Position numbers and translations under genes: made by a program. The notes below the pieces were generated by a model. That model was not told the DNA's origin, did no database searches, and saw only the letters and a program-made list of their open reading frames with translations. From Candidatus Poribacteria bacterium (lineage in GTDB: Bacteria; Poribacteria; WGA-4E; WGA-3G), in NCBI GenBank assembly GCA_028824125.1, contig JAPPES010000019.1:1-45170 (forward strand): a stretch of 45,170 nt of DNA, in the 5' to 3' direction. Positions 34,401 to 42,268 of the stretch are shown here, one piece after another; within the stretch, counting starts at the first letter, position 1, and each line of letters opens with the position of its first letter.

Positions 34401-35608
34401 ATCGTGGTCTTGCCTACGTAGCCATAAAAGAGTTTGACAAAGGAATTACAGACCTTACGGAAGTGATAAAATCGAATTTAGAAGACGCTTATGCTTATTA
34501 TGTACGTGGGATCGCTTACCGTGAAAAAGGTGATTTGGATAAGGCGATTAGGGATTATACACAAGCAATACAAATAGATCCAAATGATGCAGAATATTAC
34601 TACAATCGCGGATTAGCTTATACTGAGACAAACGAGGTGGATAAGGTCATTGAAGACTTTAGCAAGACAATACAACTAAAGCCGGACTATGTTGATGCCT
34701 ATAATAAACTTGGGTTTGCGTACTGGTACATTAACGACTTTGACAAAGCAATTGAAATCCATTCGAATGCGATAGAACAAGAGACAAGCAACGCTGATTC
34801 TTATTACTATCGGGGACTTGCATATAGTGATAAAGGTGAGTTCGACAACGCAATTGTAGATTTCTCAAAAGCGATAGAACTCAATTCAGATTTTACTCTC
34901 GCTTATTACTTTCTTGGTAGGACGTATTCCAGAAAACGCGAAAATAACAAAGCCATTGAGAATTATACCAAGGCGATACAGCTTAATCCAAACGATGCTG
35001 ATACCTACATCCATCGGGGGATAACTTATAGTGATGAAAGCGAAATAGACAGCGCAATTGCAGATTACTCAAAGGCTGTAGAACTTAATGGAGAATCTAT
35101 CATTGCTTATTATTGTCGAGGTATTGCTTACAGCATTAAAAATGAGGTAGACAGCGCAATTGCAGATTACAGCAAAGCAATAGAATTGGGAGCGGATTCT
35201 GCTGAAATATACGGTCATCGTGGTAATGCTTTTCACAATAAAAACAACTATGGACAAGCTATAGAAGATTATACAAAAGCAATACAACTTGATCCTAATG
35301 ATCCCAATCTCTATAACAATCGCGGTGTTGCCTATATTAATAATGATGAAATTAAACGATCTATTGCAGATTATACCACAGCAATTGAATTAGATCCTGA
35401 TCACGCGAACAGTTACTACAATCGTGGAAGGGCTTGGTTACACCTCAGAGAATGGAAAAAAGCTAAAACTGACCTAATAGACGCAAAAAACATGGGTATA
35501 GATGTCATTGCCGCATTTCGTAATGTCTATGAAAATATTGAAGATTTTAATCAGAAAACCGGCATTCAGTTACCGGGAGACATTGCTACTTTGCTCACAC
35601 AACAATAA
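31487..35608 (+). CDS. Giant FRG-domain protein with about 32 TPRs
   Basis: 1373 aa from ATG 31487; an upstream TTG in frame would lie inside the promoter. Residues about 25-140 are an FRG domain: YIYRGEPK, then QHFGGKTNIIDFTEDYYIAL, the conserved Q-H-x-G-x-x-T-x-x-x-D-x-T element. From about 230 to 1310 the protein is a continuous array of 34-residue TPRs (A-Y-x-N-R-G-x-A-Y ... A-I-x-D-Y-x-K-A-I-E-L-x-P), about 32 copies. It ends in a capping module (EWKKAKTDLIDAKNMGIDVI, then LPGDIATLL). FRG domains occur in proteins of defence islands and are suspected effectors or toxins; the TPR superhelix would bind a protein partner or phage component. No nuclease motif. Confidence 0.9.
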   Translation: MNTQITELNRILEIIGKIAKISADGDYIYRGEPKCYEKVSSGLWRKLNDLDLTDFDIEDVQNTQLNEAKKFTDETDEFEILIEIQHFGGKTNIIDFTEDYYIALFFAADGFPDKDGRIILQNREGDIKDWIKELPNRSRRSRPEVQKSVFVQPPDGFIIPDEQIIIPKDLKRQILEYIRDKFDISIETIYHDLHGFIRNQDSRWNAYLELKRGSESQDIGDKITHPEERTEHYLQAATHFTNAINLMPTSAETYYNRGRAYHQLGEFDSAIQDYNIAIKLQPTLTEAYDNRGLIYDERDEFDFAIQDYNTVIELDPNRVDSFINRGGAYGGKGDYDQAIEDCTKAIQLNPDNAGAYNNRGIAYSNKEKYEQAIMDYDKAIELEPDYVNAYYNRGLTYSRKNEFDSAIQDYNKVIELNPNSSNVYNSRGTAYSQKAEFKLAIEDYNKSMELNSSDASIYYNRGKSYQIQGKLEQAIEDYDKAIELNQIYADAYVNRAVIYLHNGEIDFAITDCDTAITLQAKPDRKTAYYCRGIAYRYKGKYNNSIDDLTQVIDIDSNFAGAYYNRGKAYGFRQDFEKAIKDYSKAIELMPEAVEAYWLRGLSYSIKGDMKNAIENYNQVINLQPDNAEAYSVRATAYFFEGDSDNAIEDYNTAIKLKPDAVEIYSLCGLAHHLKGDFDSAIACLDDALRLNPDNAFAYTVLGSIYDRKGEFDNAIINLNEAIRLDPDFHVAYYTRATVYAHKDDVDQAIKDYNTAIEISPTFAEAYLYRGVAYGIEEQFDKSITDITKAIELKPNFTDAYHARGLIYRDKEDFDNAISDLSIVIKQQPDNARAYNDRGAVYCSTEDFYSAIIDFTSAIKHNSDFIDAYRNRGLAYYCINDFSNGIKDFSKVVQLAPNDAVAYHERGKCYFLKMDYDNAIDDFASAIRLNPNVVDYYYNRGVIYNKTNNFAKAINDFSKAIELEPNYTETYVNRGLAYVAIKEFDKGITDLTEVIKSNLEDAYAYYVRGIAYREKGDLDKAIRDYTQAIQIDPNDAEYYYNRGLAYTETNEVDKVIEDFSKTIQLKPDYVDAYNKLGFAYWYINDFDKAIEIHSNAIEQETSNADSYYYRGLAYSDKGEFDNAIVDFSKAIELNSDFTLAYYFLGRTYSRKRENNKAIENYTKAIQLNPNDADTYIHRGITYSDESEIDSAIADYSKAVELNGESIIAYYCRGIAYSIKNEVDSAIADYSKAIELGADSAEIYGHRGNAFHNKNNYGQAIEDYTKAIQLDPNDPNLYNNRGVAYINNDEIKRSIADYTTAIELDPDHANSYYNRGRAWLHLREWKKAKTDLIDAKNMGIDVIAAFRNVYENIEDFNQKTGIQLPGDIATLLTQQ

Positions 35609-35801
35609 ATACAATCCTATTTCTTTTATAGCGGATTCTACAATTAACTTTACACATGAGTTGTAGGAGAGAACTCCGATTCCCAACTATTAGTGGTTTC
35701 GTCACGATTCGGAGATCGCTCGGACAGAATATATGTGAACTTATTTACATAATTTACTAAAAAATGTTGAAGTTCGTATAGAGTCAACGCTCTGTCTCGT
35801 A

Positions 35802-35830
35802 TTGACATTTGTTTGCCTGCATGTTATTAT
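35802..35830 (+). promoter_or_regulatory. Strong sigma70-type promoter
   Basis: Perfect TTGACA (35802-35807), 17-base spacer, TATTAT (35825-35830). It stands about 40 bases before the ATG at 35869 and separates the TPR-TRD/ATPase pair from the upstream unit. Confidence 0.8.
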
Positions 35831-35868
35831 TAGCCTTTAGTGAACTAAGTGGACAGGAGGTTAGTGCC

Positions 35869-37923
35869 ATGCAAGTGCTGAATCGAGGACTTGATGATAC
35901 ATCTCACAAATACAGTTTTGCTTACAACAAACAAACGACTCTGCCTCAACAAGGGACTGCTGAGGAATACAACGCACGAGGTATTTCTCACACCAAAAAC
36001 GGTGAGTATGATCTTGCCATCGCAGCTTTTAGAAAAGCTATTAAAATAAGTCCGGGTTATGCTGAAGCCTATTGCAATATCGGAATCGTCTACGAATGTA
36101 AAGGCGAATATCACAGGGCCATTGAAGTCTATACCGAGGTGATACAACACAATCCCAACTGCGTTGAGGCTTACAACAATCGTGGTATTGTTTATGGTGA
36201 AAAAGGTCAGCGCGATCTTGCCATAAAAGACTTTAACAAAGCAATAGAACTCAAAAGAGATTACGCGAAAGCCTACAATAATCGCGGTGCTGTTTATCGC
36301 GCCAAAGGTGAGAATGACCGAGCCATTGAAGATTGCAGCAAAGCGATAAAACTTGATCCGTATTATGCTGATCCTTACAGCAACAGAGGTGCTGCCTACC
36401 GTAATAAAGGTGAAGTTAACTTTGCCATTGAAGACTATGACAAAGCAATTGAACTGAACCCTTATTTTTTTGTAGCCTACTACAACCGGGGAATTGCTTA
36501 CCAAGAAAAACGTGATTACGACCTTGCCATTGAAGATTATAACAAGGCAATAGAACTGATACCCAAACACGCTCACCCTTATAATAATCGTGGTAATACT
36601 TATCTTCTTAAAGGCGATTCTGAAAGTGCCATCAAAGATTATAATAAAGCCATAGAATTGAATCCAGAACTTGCCGTTGCTTATTACAATCGTGGCGAGG
36701 CTTGGCTAAACCAACAAGAATGGGGGAAAGCCAAAACTGATCTAATTACTGCTAAGGACATGGGACTAGATATTGCTGCAGTATTTCGGAACGGTTACAA
36801 AAACGTTGAGGCATTTGAGGATAAACATAAAGTTAAATTGCCAGCAGATATTGTCAGTTTAGTCCGTCAAGGTTTCAGATATCGCTATCCTATGGAGGGA
36901 AAAGAATTAAATTCCGATGGTGAATCTCTTGAATCGCCAGAGGTTTTAGATTTGCTGGAAAGGTTTCGCAATACTGGCACACCGTTAGGCGAGTATGTTA
37001 AAAGTTCCCCCTATTTTGGCATTGAAACGGTGCCCACTGAAGTATTTGTGGTAGATAAAAAGACACGAGATGAACTCATTGCGTCCCACCCTTCATCGTC
37101 TGAAATTCTGAAGTCTTTTTTGCGAGACCAAGATGTTAGGCGATGGCAGGTAGAACCACAAGATCAGTGGTTACTATTTACTTACCGCGGTATAGAGATT
37201 GAAAGTTATCCTGCTGTCCTGAAATATTTAAAAAAATACAAAGACCTCTTAAGCAAAAGGGAAGACATACAGGAATGGTATGAACTGCAATTTTCCCTAG
37301 ATGAGGCAGAACATTTTGCACAACCAAAACTGATTTGTCCAAAATTTTATAACAGGCAAACTTTTGCTGTTGAGACTCAAGGCTTTTACTGTGGGTATAC
37401 CTGCTATATTATTCCTACTAAGGACACATGGCTATGTGGTTTACTTAATACACTTGCTGTGGAGTGGTTCTATTCGCAAATATCAGAACAGTGGGAGACA
37501 GAAGAACTTGAAGTCCGCAGCGATAAAATAAATCAGATTCCTGTTCCTGATATTGATGCAACGCAGAAAGATTTGGTTCGTAAACTCGTTGATTACCTTA
37601 TCTATATCCAGCAACAACCGACGATAAACAACAAAGATTTGGCAGACTCCCGCGACATCGCGGTGTTCAAATATTTTGAGTGGATCATCAACGGATTAGT
37701 TTATGAGTTTTATCTGTCTGATATATTAAAGAATGCTGACAGAGATATTTTTAAATATCTAATGACAGAGCAGTTGCCAGAGATGGATGAGATACCTGAA
37801 GATAAAATGCCCGTGTTCCGCTCTCTTTACGAGCGTTTACACGATAGAGATCACCCGGTTCGGGTGAACCTGTTTTTTCAAGATAGTTTACGACCTATCC
37901 GTATCATTGAGGGTAAATGGTGA
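35869..37923 (+). CDS. TPR protein fused to TaqI/type IIG-like DNA-recognition domain
   Basis: 684 aa. ATG 35869 is preceded by aggagg; the open frame further upstream includes the promoter. Residues about 31-310 are seven TPRs plus the same cap as in the giant protein (EWGKAKTDLITAKDMGLDI, LPADIVSLVRQ). Residues about 365-600 match the C-terminal specificity (TRD) region of type IIG restriction-modification enzymes: LGEYVKSSPYFGIETVPTEV, EILKSFLRDQDVRRWQVE, then YPAVLKYLKKYKDLLSKRED, WYELQ, CPKF, and GLLNTLAVEWFYSQIS. No AdoMet site, NPPY or nuclease motif occurs. The protein would recognise DNA sequence and pass it to a partner. The next gene overlaps by seven bases. Confidence 0.88.
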   Translation: MQVLNRGLDDTSHKYSFAYNKQTTLPQQGTAEEYNARGISHTKNGEYDLAIAAFRKAIKISPGYAEAYCNIGIVYECKGEYHRAIEVYTEVIQHNPNCVEAYNNRGIVYGEKGQRDLAIKDFNKAIELKRDYAKAYNNRGAVYRAKGENDRAIEDCSKAIKLDPYYADPYSNRGAAYRNKGEVNFAIEDYDKAIELNPYFFVAYYNRGIAYQEKRDYDLAIEDYNKAIELIPKHAHPYNNRGNTYLLKGDSESAIKDYNKAIELNPELAVAYYNRGEAWLNQQEWGKAKTDLITAKDMGLDIAAVFRNGYKNVEAFEDKHKVKLPADIVSLVRQGFRYRYPMEGKELNSDGESLESPEVLDLLERFRNTGTPLGEYVKSSPYFGIETVPTEVFVVDKKTRDELIASHPSSSEILKSFLRDQDVRRWQVEPQDQWLLFTYRGIEIESYPAVLKYLKKYKDLLSKREDIQEWYELQFSLDEAEHFAQPKLICPKFYNRQTFAVETQGFYCGYTCYIIPTKDTWLCGLLNTLAVEWFYSQISEQWETEELEVRSDKINQIPVPDIDATQKDLVRKLVDYLIYIQQQPTINNKDLADSRDIAVFKYFEWIINGLVYEFYLSDILKNADRDIFKYLMTEQLPEMDEIPEDKMPVFRSLYERLHDRDHPVRVNLFFQDSLRPIRIIEGKW

Positions 37924-39422
37924 AAATTACTAAAATCGAGATCAAAAATTTTAAAGCTTTTCGTTGCCCAGATGTAATTGACCTTAGTGACGAAGGACAG
38001 AACCTTTTACTTTACGGTGAAAACGGAAGTGGCAAAACGTCACTATATGATGCCTTAAAGTTATTTCTTGAATCCAGTGACAATAATTCCATCAAATTTA
38101 ATCAAAATATTTTCGTAGATAAAACCGATAAGGGTTATATCAAACTTTACTTTACACCTGATCCAAAGTTAAATAAAGATAACTATGAATGGTCTGAGGA
38201 TGTTCAAGAACACACATCAGTTCAACCGATTATTGAGGCATCATGGGCAAAAGGATTCCTTGATTATAAAGACCTCTTGAAGACAAATTTTCTTCATCAT
38301 GATAAAAATAGTGTAAATGTATTTGATCTGTTAATCAATACTCTATTAAAGCATATCATCAATGAACAAGCTGTTCCTAGACGCAAATTTTCAGAACAGT
38401 GGGATGATATATTAAAGACTGTTCCTTCGAATCAGGGAGCAACACAAGAAGCTATAGCTTTTAACCAACAACTTGAGACTTTCAATACAGGCCTTCAAGA
38501 TAAACTAAACGATTTAGAAAAAGATGCAAATGACATCCTAATCAAGTTTGGGTACAAAAACACCGATATGAAAATTGAGCTGGATTTTGAGGATGTGACA
38601 TTCAGACCAGATAAACCTGAAAGTAACAGTCTTTATCCCCAGCAGATTCTCTTAAAGGTTCATTATTTGGGAAAAGATCTTGAAGATAAACTGGCATATC
38701 ATCGATTTCTGAATGAGGCAAAACTATCGGCTATTGCACTTTCAATCTTTTTCGCAGGATTCAAGTCACAGCCAGTCAGCGACCTAAGACTTATCGTTCT
38801 TGATGATGTTTTAATCGGCTTAGATATGTCACATCGTTTATCTTTATTTAATATTTTGGAAGAAAAAGAATGGACAAAATACCAAATCATTCTAATGACT
38901 TATGACCGGACATTTTTTGAGATGGTCAAAAAGCTTAAATCCGAAGATGAAAAATGGAAAGCGGCTGAACTCTACTGCAAAGTAGTTGATGGACATGATA
39001 TACCGACATATGTAGAAGATAAAACATACCTTGAAAAAGCGAGGGAATATCTTGATGCAAATGATTGCAAAGCTTGTGCTGTTTACACTCGTAGTGCTTT
39101 TGAAGCGATAATCAAAGGATTTTGTGAGAAAAACAACATCGGTATCAAATATCGAGAGGATGTAAATGAGTTAAACAGCAACGATTTTTGGACAGTAATA
39201 AAAGATAGAAAAATAATATTGCCAAATAGCAAAAAAAGGCGTATTATAAAACTTGCCCTCGTTAAAAAGATAGAATCAGCTAAAAAATTTATTCTAAACC
39301 CATTAAGCCATGCTAACATTGTGAACATTACCAAGAAAGACCTTGAGGATGCCATTGAAACAGTCGAATGGCTGGAAGATGCTTTATCTATGATTGATAG
39401 TAGAATTCATACAATAATTTAA
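37917..39422 (+). CDS. SMC/RecF-like ATPase with C-terminal helical domain
   Basis: 501 aa; its ATG lies inside the last codons of the TPR-TRD gene (7-base overlap), so expression is coupled. ITKIEIKNFKAFRCPD leads to Walker A YGENGSGKTS (33-42). The second half of the ABC fold gives a signature-like LNEAKLSAIALSIFFA and Walker B LIVLDDVLIGLD. The insertion between is only about 200 residues with little coiled coil, shorter than in SMC or Rad50. Residues about 365-501 are helical (YLEKAREYLDANDCKACAVY, LNPLSHANIV) and recall HEPN-like tails of defence ATPases such as PrrC relatives, but the R-x4-6-H motif is not clear. Probable motor or signal unit for the TRD partner. Confidence 0.88.
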   Translation: MVKITKIEIKNFKAFRCPDVIDLSDEGQNLLLYGENGSGKTSLYDALKLFLESSDNNSIKFNQNIFVDKTDKGYIKLYFTPDPKLNKDNYEWSEDVQEHTSVQPIIEASWAKGFLDYKDLLKTNFLHHDKNSVNVFDLLINTLLKHIINEQAVPRRKFSEQWDDILKTVPSNQGATQEAIAFNQQLETFNTGLQDKLNDLEKDANDILIKFGYKNTDMKIELDFEDVTFRPDKPESNSLYPQQILLKVHYLGKDLEDKLAYHRFLNEAKLSAIALSIFFAGFKSQPVSDLRLIVLDDVLIGLDMSHRLSLFNILEEKEWTKYQIILMTYDRTFFEMVKKLKSEDEKWKAAELYCKVVDGHDIPTYVEDKTYLEKAREYLDANDCKACAVYTRSAFEAIIKGFCEKNNIGIKYREDVNELNSNDFWTVIKDRKIILPNSKKRRIIKLALVKKIESAKKFILNPLSHANIVNITKKDLEDAIETVEWLEDALSMIDSRIHTII

Positions 39423-39450
39423 GATTGTGTTCCATTGCTCCCAAAATACT

Positions 39451-39520
39451 ATAGCGACTTCCCATCTTTGAACTTTGCGATACCCCGCCCAGCAAGTTCA
39501 GCTTTCGCATAGTGTGCCGA
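39451..39520 (-). pseudogene. C-terminal gene fragment
   Basis: On the minus strand reads AKAELAGRGIAKFKDGKSL then a stop. A related stretch lies at 15984-16050. Probably remnant of a gene family scattered in the host genome; too short to name. Confidence 0.35.
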
Positions 39521-39746
39521 CTTTTGTGACGATTCTCATCCGAACACCACCTGTATATCAACAACAGAGGATCCAGCTGAAGCAAGCACCATTGCCGAGC
39601 CAACACACAACAGATGAACCCTTCCACACCGACATTTGTTGCGCGCTTTTGTATGATACGTCGATCGGAATGTTCCTGGAGCTTGTTTTTCTAAATATGT
39701 CCACCGCGTCGTATCTGTCGGAACAGCGCACCGCGATGAATGCCGC

Positions 39747-40190
39747 GTGTTCTGTCCACTTTCGGGAACAGAGGAATATGAACCTTTTGCGTTGTTTGCG
39801 ATGGAAAAAGCATTGCTCGGCTTTTATGTTTCGGGTCATCCAGTTGAAGCATATCGGGATATTATTCAAAACCACGCAACCGTGGACACCGAAACGTTAT
39901 CTGACTTTCACAATGATGCCGAAGTCTGTATTGTCGGCATGTTAACTCGTATTAAGAAAATGATCACGCCAAAAGGCGATACACTGGCACTGCTTGCGTT
40001 AGAGGACTTAAATGGTGTAGTTCGGGTTGATGTATTACCAAGTTTATATAGAAAATGAGCGCGCTTACGGAGGGACAAATTGTTTAGATTAAGGGCATCG
40101 TCAAAAATAGTGTGAATGGGAATTACCGAGCTCCAGGTAAACGAGCAGATATGGAAAAGCCGGTTATACAGGCGGCGGAGATAATGGATA
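39747..40190 (+). pseudogene. dnaE: Remnant of DNA polymerase III alpha (dnaE) 3' part
   Basis: One frame (39747-40058) reads EKALLGFYVSGHPVEAYRDI and later KMITPKGDTLALLALEDLNG, VRVDVLPSLY: the GHP motif and OB-fold segment near the C-terminus of bacterial DnaE. It then shifts frame to SALTEGQIV, a stop at 40085-40087, and IKGIVKNSVNGNYRAPGK, continuing the OB fold. Catalytic palm motifs are missing. It is decayed chromosomal debris, suggesting recombination with a chromosome. An open frame goes on to 40375 without recognisable match; 40376-40529 shows nothing. Confidence 0.8.
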
Positions 40191-40529
40191 TAAATTTCTT
40201 TCTTCCTCAGCGGCAGGCTTTGTCGGCTAATTTGTGCGAATCCACCAGCATTCGCCAGATAATTGAGGGTGTGCATAAATATTTGGCGCATCAGCACAGA
40301 CAGGGACAGACTTTAGGTGCGGCATTATTTCACAAAGTGCTGTTTGTAGTCGCGCAATTCATTGCGCCTCTTTAAACTTGTGGACGGCACACGGCGTGTG
40401 CCTACTACCTTTAAACGCATTTTTAAATCGGAATTATTTATGCACACTCCTCAGATAATTTAAAACGAATCTGTCTTTTAAACTGATTCTTCCTAAGATT
40501 TGTTATATCTTAATGCTATGGGATGATCG

Positions 40530-40775
40530 TCAAAGTACAAGCCACCTTAATTTTCTTTTGACAATGGGGCACGTTATATTTCCGGGTGGATCGTCTCCTT
40601 GATAAATCCAATCAGGAACAGTAGTAAGAGGTTGATTAAACGATCCGGCATCTTCAGGTATGTGCATCTTACCCATTTGAGAATCATGTGAAACGGGTTC
40701 TCCAGGAGCCCAGCCTTGAATAGGAACACCAACTTTCATAAGTCCATAAATTCGTCTCTTGGGTGGACGCATCAA
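40530..40775 (-). CDS. Possible small protein or fragment, 81 aa
   Basis: Proline-rich, not obviously folded (RPPKRRIYGLMKVGVPIQGW). Start region has only a weak ribosome site and uses TTG or the following ATG. It lies just downstream of the lipoprotein gene on the same strand. May be a fragment of a larger secreted protein. Confidence 0.35.
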   Translation of the reverse strand: MMRPPKRRIYGLMKVGVPIQGWAPGEPVSHDSQMGKMHIPEDAGSFNQPLTTVPDWIYQGDDPPGNITCPIVKRKLRWLVL

Positions 40776-40799
40776 TATTTTCGCGCTGCACCAACTCCA

Positions 40800-41351
40800 C
40801 TACATCGTTTCTAATCCAATAAAGCGAGGCACAATAATATATTTAAGCATGTGATACTCCTTCAAAGATCGTGCGGTTTTTGATTTGAGACATGGGTATT
40901 CTATCAAAATCGGTGAATAAAGCACTTTTTTCTTATCAGGTGTCAGAATCAAGTCGGCAAAGATATGCACTTTCGGCATGCTTCTATCATTTGGAACTGG
41001 AACGCTATACTGAAGCCCACTGATTCTGCATCTGAATTTATATTTCTGATTGAGACGCAAGGGCACTGCTTTACCATCTTCCATGCTACGCATAGGAACG
41101 CCGCCGGACTTAATCGTAAAGCTGATATGTTCTCTATTTGTTTTTAGCATCACCGAGTCGTTACTTACCTGTGTGGTAACGGCTTCAAAGACCAACTGGT
41201 AGGGCATTGTCCGGTAAGTTTCATGATCCCGTATAACTTTCCAAAAGGGAACGACTAAGGCACCTTTTATTGGGGTAAATTTATCGTGACCCTTGACACC
41301 ACAACCGAAGACACTAATAAAAATGAGGCACACAGCAAATTGTTTATACAT
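40800..41351 (-). CDS. Putative lipoprotein, 183 aa
   Basis: Signal sequence MYKQFAVCLIFISVFGCGVK with a lipobox VFGC, so probably lipid-anchored. The body is beta-rich (YQLVFEAVTTQVSNDSVMLK, KYKFRCRISGLQYSVPVP). Its last 20 or so codons run through a 47-base repeat that also forms the gene's own upstream region (see the repeat at 40848), so the true C-terminus has probably been replaced by recombination. Family unknown. Confidence 0.6.
   Translation of the reverse strand: MYKQFAVCLIFISVFGCGVKGHDKFTPIKGALVVPFWKVIRDHETYRTMPYQLVFEAVTTQVSNDSVMLKTNREHISFTIKSGGVPMRSMEDGKAVPLRLNQKYKFRCRISGLQYSVPVPNDRSMPKVHIFADLILTPDKKKVLYSPILIEYPCLKSKTARSLKEYHMLKYIIVPRFIGLETM
40848..40895. repeat. Direct repeat of a gene-start region, second copy at 41349-41395
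   Basis: About 47 bases, over 85 percent alike, sharing caaagatcgtgcggttttgg-like core, Shine-Dalgarno part and ATG on the minus strand. In the 41349 copy the ATG opens the lipoprotein gene; in the 40848 copy it opens a 16-codon frame (MLKYIIVPRFIGLETM). It indicates a tandem duplication or cassette exchange. Confidence 0.75.
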
Positions 41352-41395
41352 GTGATTACCTTCAAAGATCGTGCGGTTTTGGATTTGAGACGTGG

Positions 41396-41617
41396 TTAAA
41401 CTGGGGAAATATTTTCATATTCCATTAATTTATCAAGTGCTAATTCAGCTTCTTTTACCGTTTCAAAACGAACCTGATCAGTTTTTATTTCGCCATTTGG
41501 AGTTCCTACATTTATAATAAGATAACAACTTGGCGTTGATGTATCAAAGTTATCTATACGGGCTGATAACAAGTAGTCTGAATTAACAACACAATTGTCT
41601 GATATTCTTATAAACAT
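41396..41617 (-). CDS. Small hypothetical protein, 73 aa
   Basis: Start set at ATG 41617 (MFIRISDNCVVNSDYLLSAR), preceded by ggag; the frame is open further. Strands followed by a helix: QVRFETVKEAELALDKLMEY, similar in plan to the 88-aa protein at 13738. Probably an independently expressed small cytoplasmic protein. Function unknown. Confidence 0.6.
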   Translation of the reverse strand: MFIRISDNCVVNSDYLLSARIDNFDTSTPSCYLIINVGTPNGEIKTDQVRFETVKEAELALDKLMEYENISPV

Positions 41618-41660
41618 TTTATTTCTCCATAGTAGAAAAGGTTGAAGTGGGGCGTTATGT

Positions 41661-42020
41661 TCATGGATTGATTTTAAGGTGACTTGTTTCATATTCTATT
41701 TTTACCCAATCCCAACCATGACGTTTAATAAATCGGTCAACACAAACACGTCCGTGTTCCATCACATCATCAACATATTTCTGGCTAGCATTAGGTGAAT
41801 GAGCTACAAAGACTACTATTGTGTCCTGTTTTGGCTGTGCAATAAAAGACAAACCTATTTTAGTATGGTCATATTGGGAATCGAAAGAGTCGAAAGAGTC
41901 CGACGAATTAAGGGATAACTCTGCATATTCTAAACGGGACAAATTATATGGTATTTCACCTTCGGACAACTCTCTGATTTCTCTCTCCGGTAATGGAGGT
42001 GTAAATCCTATTTTATTCAT
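41661..42020 (-). CDS. Hypothetical protein, 119 aa
   Basis: ATG 42020 is preceded by aaggag at proper spacing. N-terminal part polar with a Ser-Asp run (SSDSFDSFDSQYD); the C-terminal half is more globular (IGLSFIAQPKQDTIVVFVAH, RFIKRHGWDWVKIEY). Its stop is followed by a 22-base sequence (41641-41663) that also follows the stop of the gene at 42269 (42250-42271), so the two genes share their 3' flank. The gap 42021-42268 holds no clear gene. Confidence 0.6.
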   Translation of the reverse strand: MNKIGFTPPLPEREIRELSEGEIPYNLSRLEYAELSLNSSDSFDSFDSQYDHTKIGLSFIAQPKQDTIVVFVAHSPNASQKYVDDVMEHGRVCVDRFIKRHGWDWVKIEYETSHLKINP

Positions 42021-42268
42021 TGTGTTCTCCTTTTTATTCATTTTCAATCCGTTTTTTATCTTTAATACTTTTTCAATCATCTCTATGTAAGCCTGCTTCT
42101 CTTTGCTTGGGTTGGGGTCAGCTCAGACAGAACATCTTTAAACAGTTCTTTTTCCAAAACTTTGGGTAAATCTTCCAGGTTTGCATCTAATTCGTGAGCG
42201 TTGTTATCTGCTACTTCTTTTCCACAACCGAGGCAACGTCGTAGAGGGTGTTGAAGTGGGTGTTATGT

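Noticed and set aside
32190..35490. Tandem DNA repeats resembling a CRISPR or satellite array
   Set aside because: The 102-base period is the 34-residue TPR in one open frame; there are no constant repeats with unique spacers.
35845..36576. 243-aa minus-strand open frame opposite the TPR gene
   Set aside because: Mirror of the periodic TPR coding strand; low-complexity hydrophobic product without ribosome site.
35869..37923. Type IIG restriction enzyme broken by deletion
   Set aside because: The protein has its own promoter and ribosome site, an intact TPR array and coupling to the ATPase; no methylase debris is seen. Not fully excluded, so homologues should be checked.
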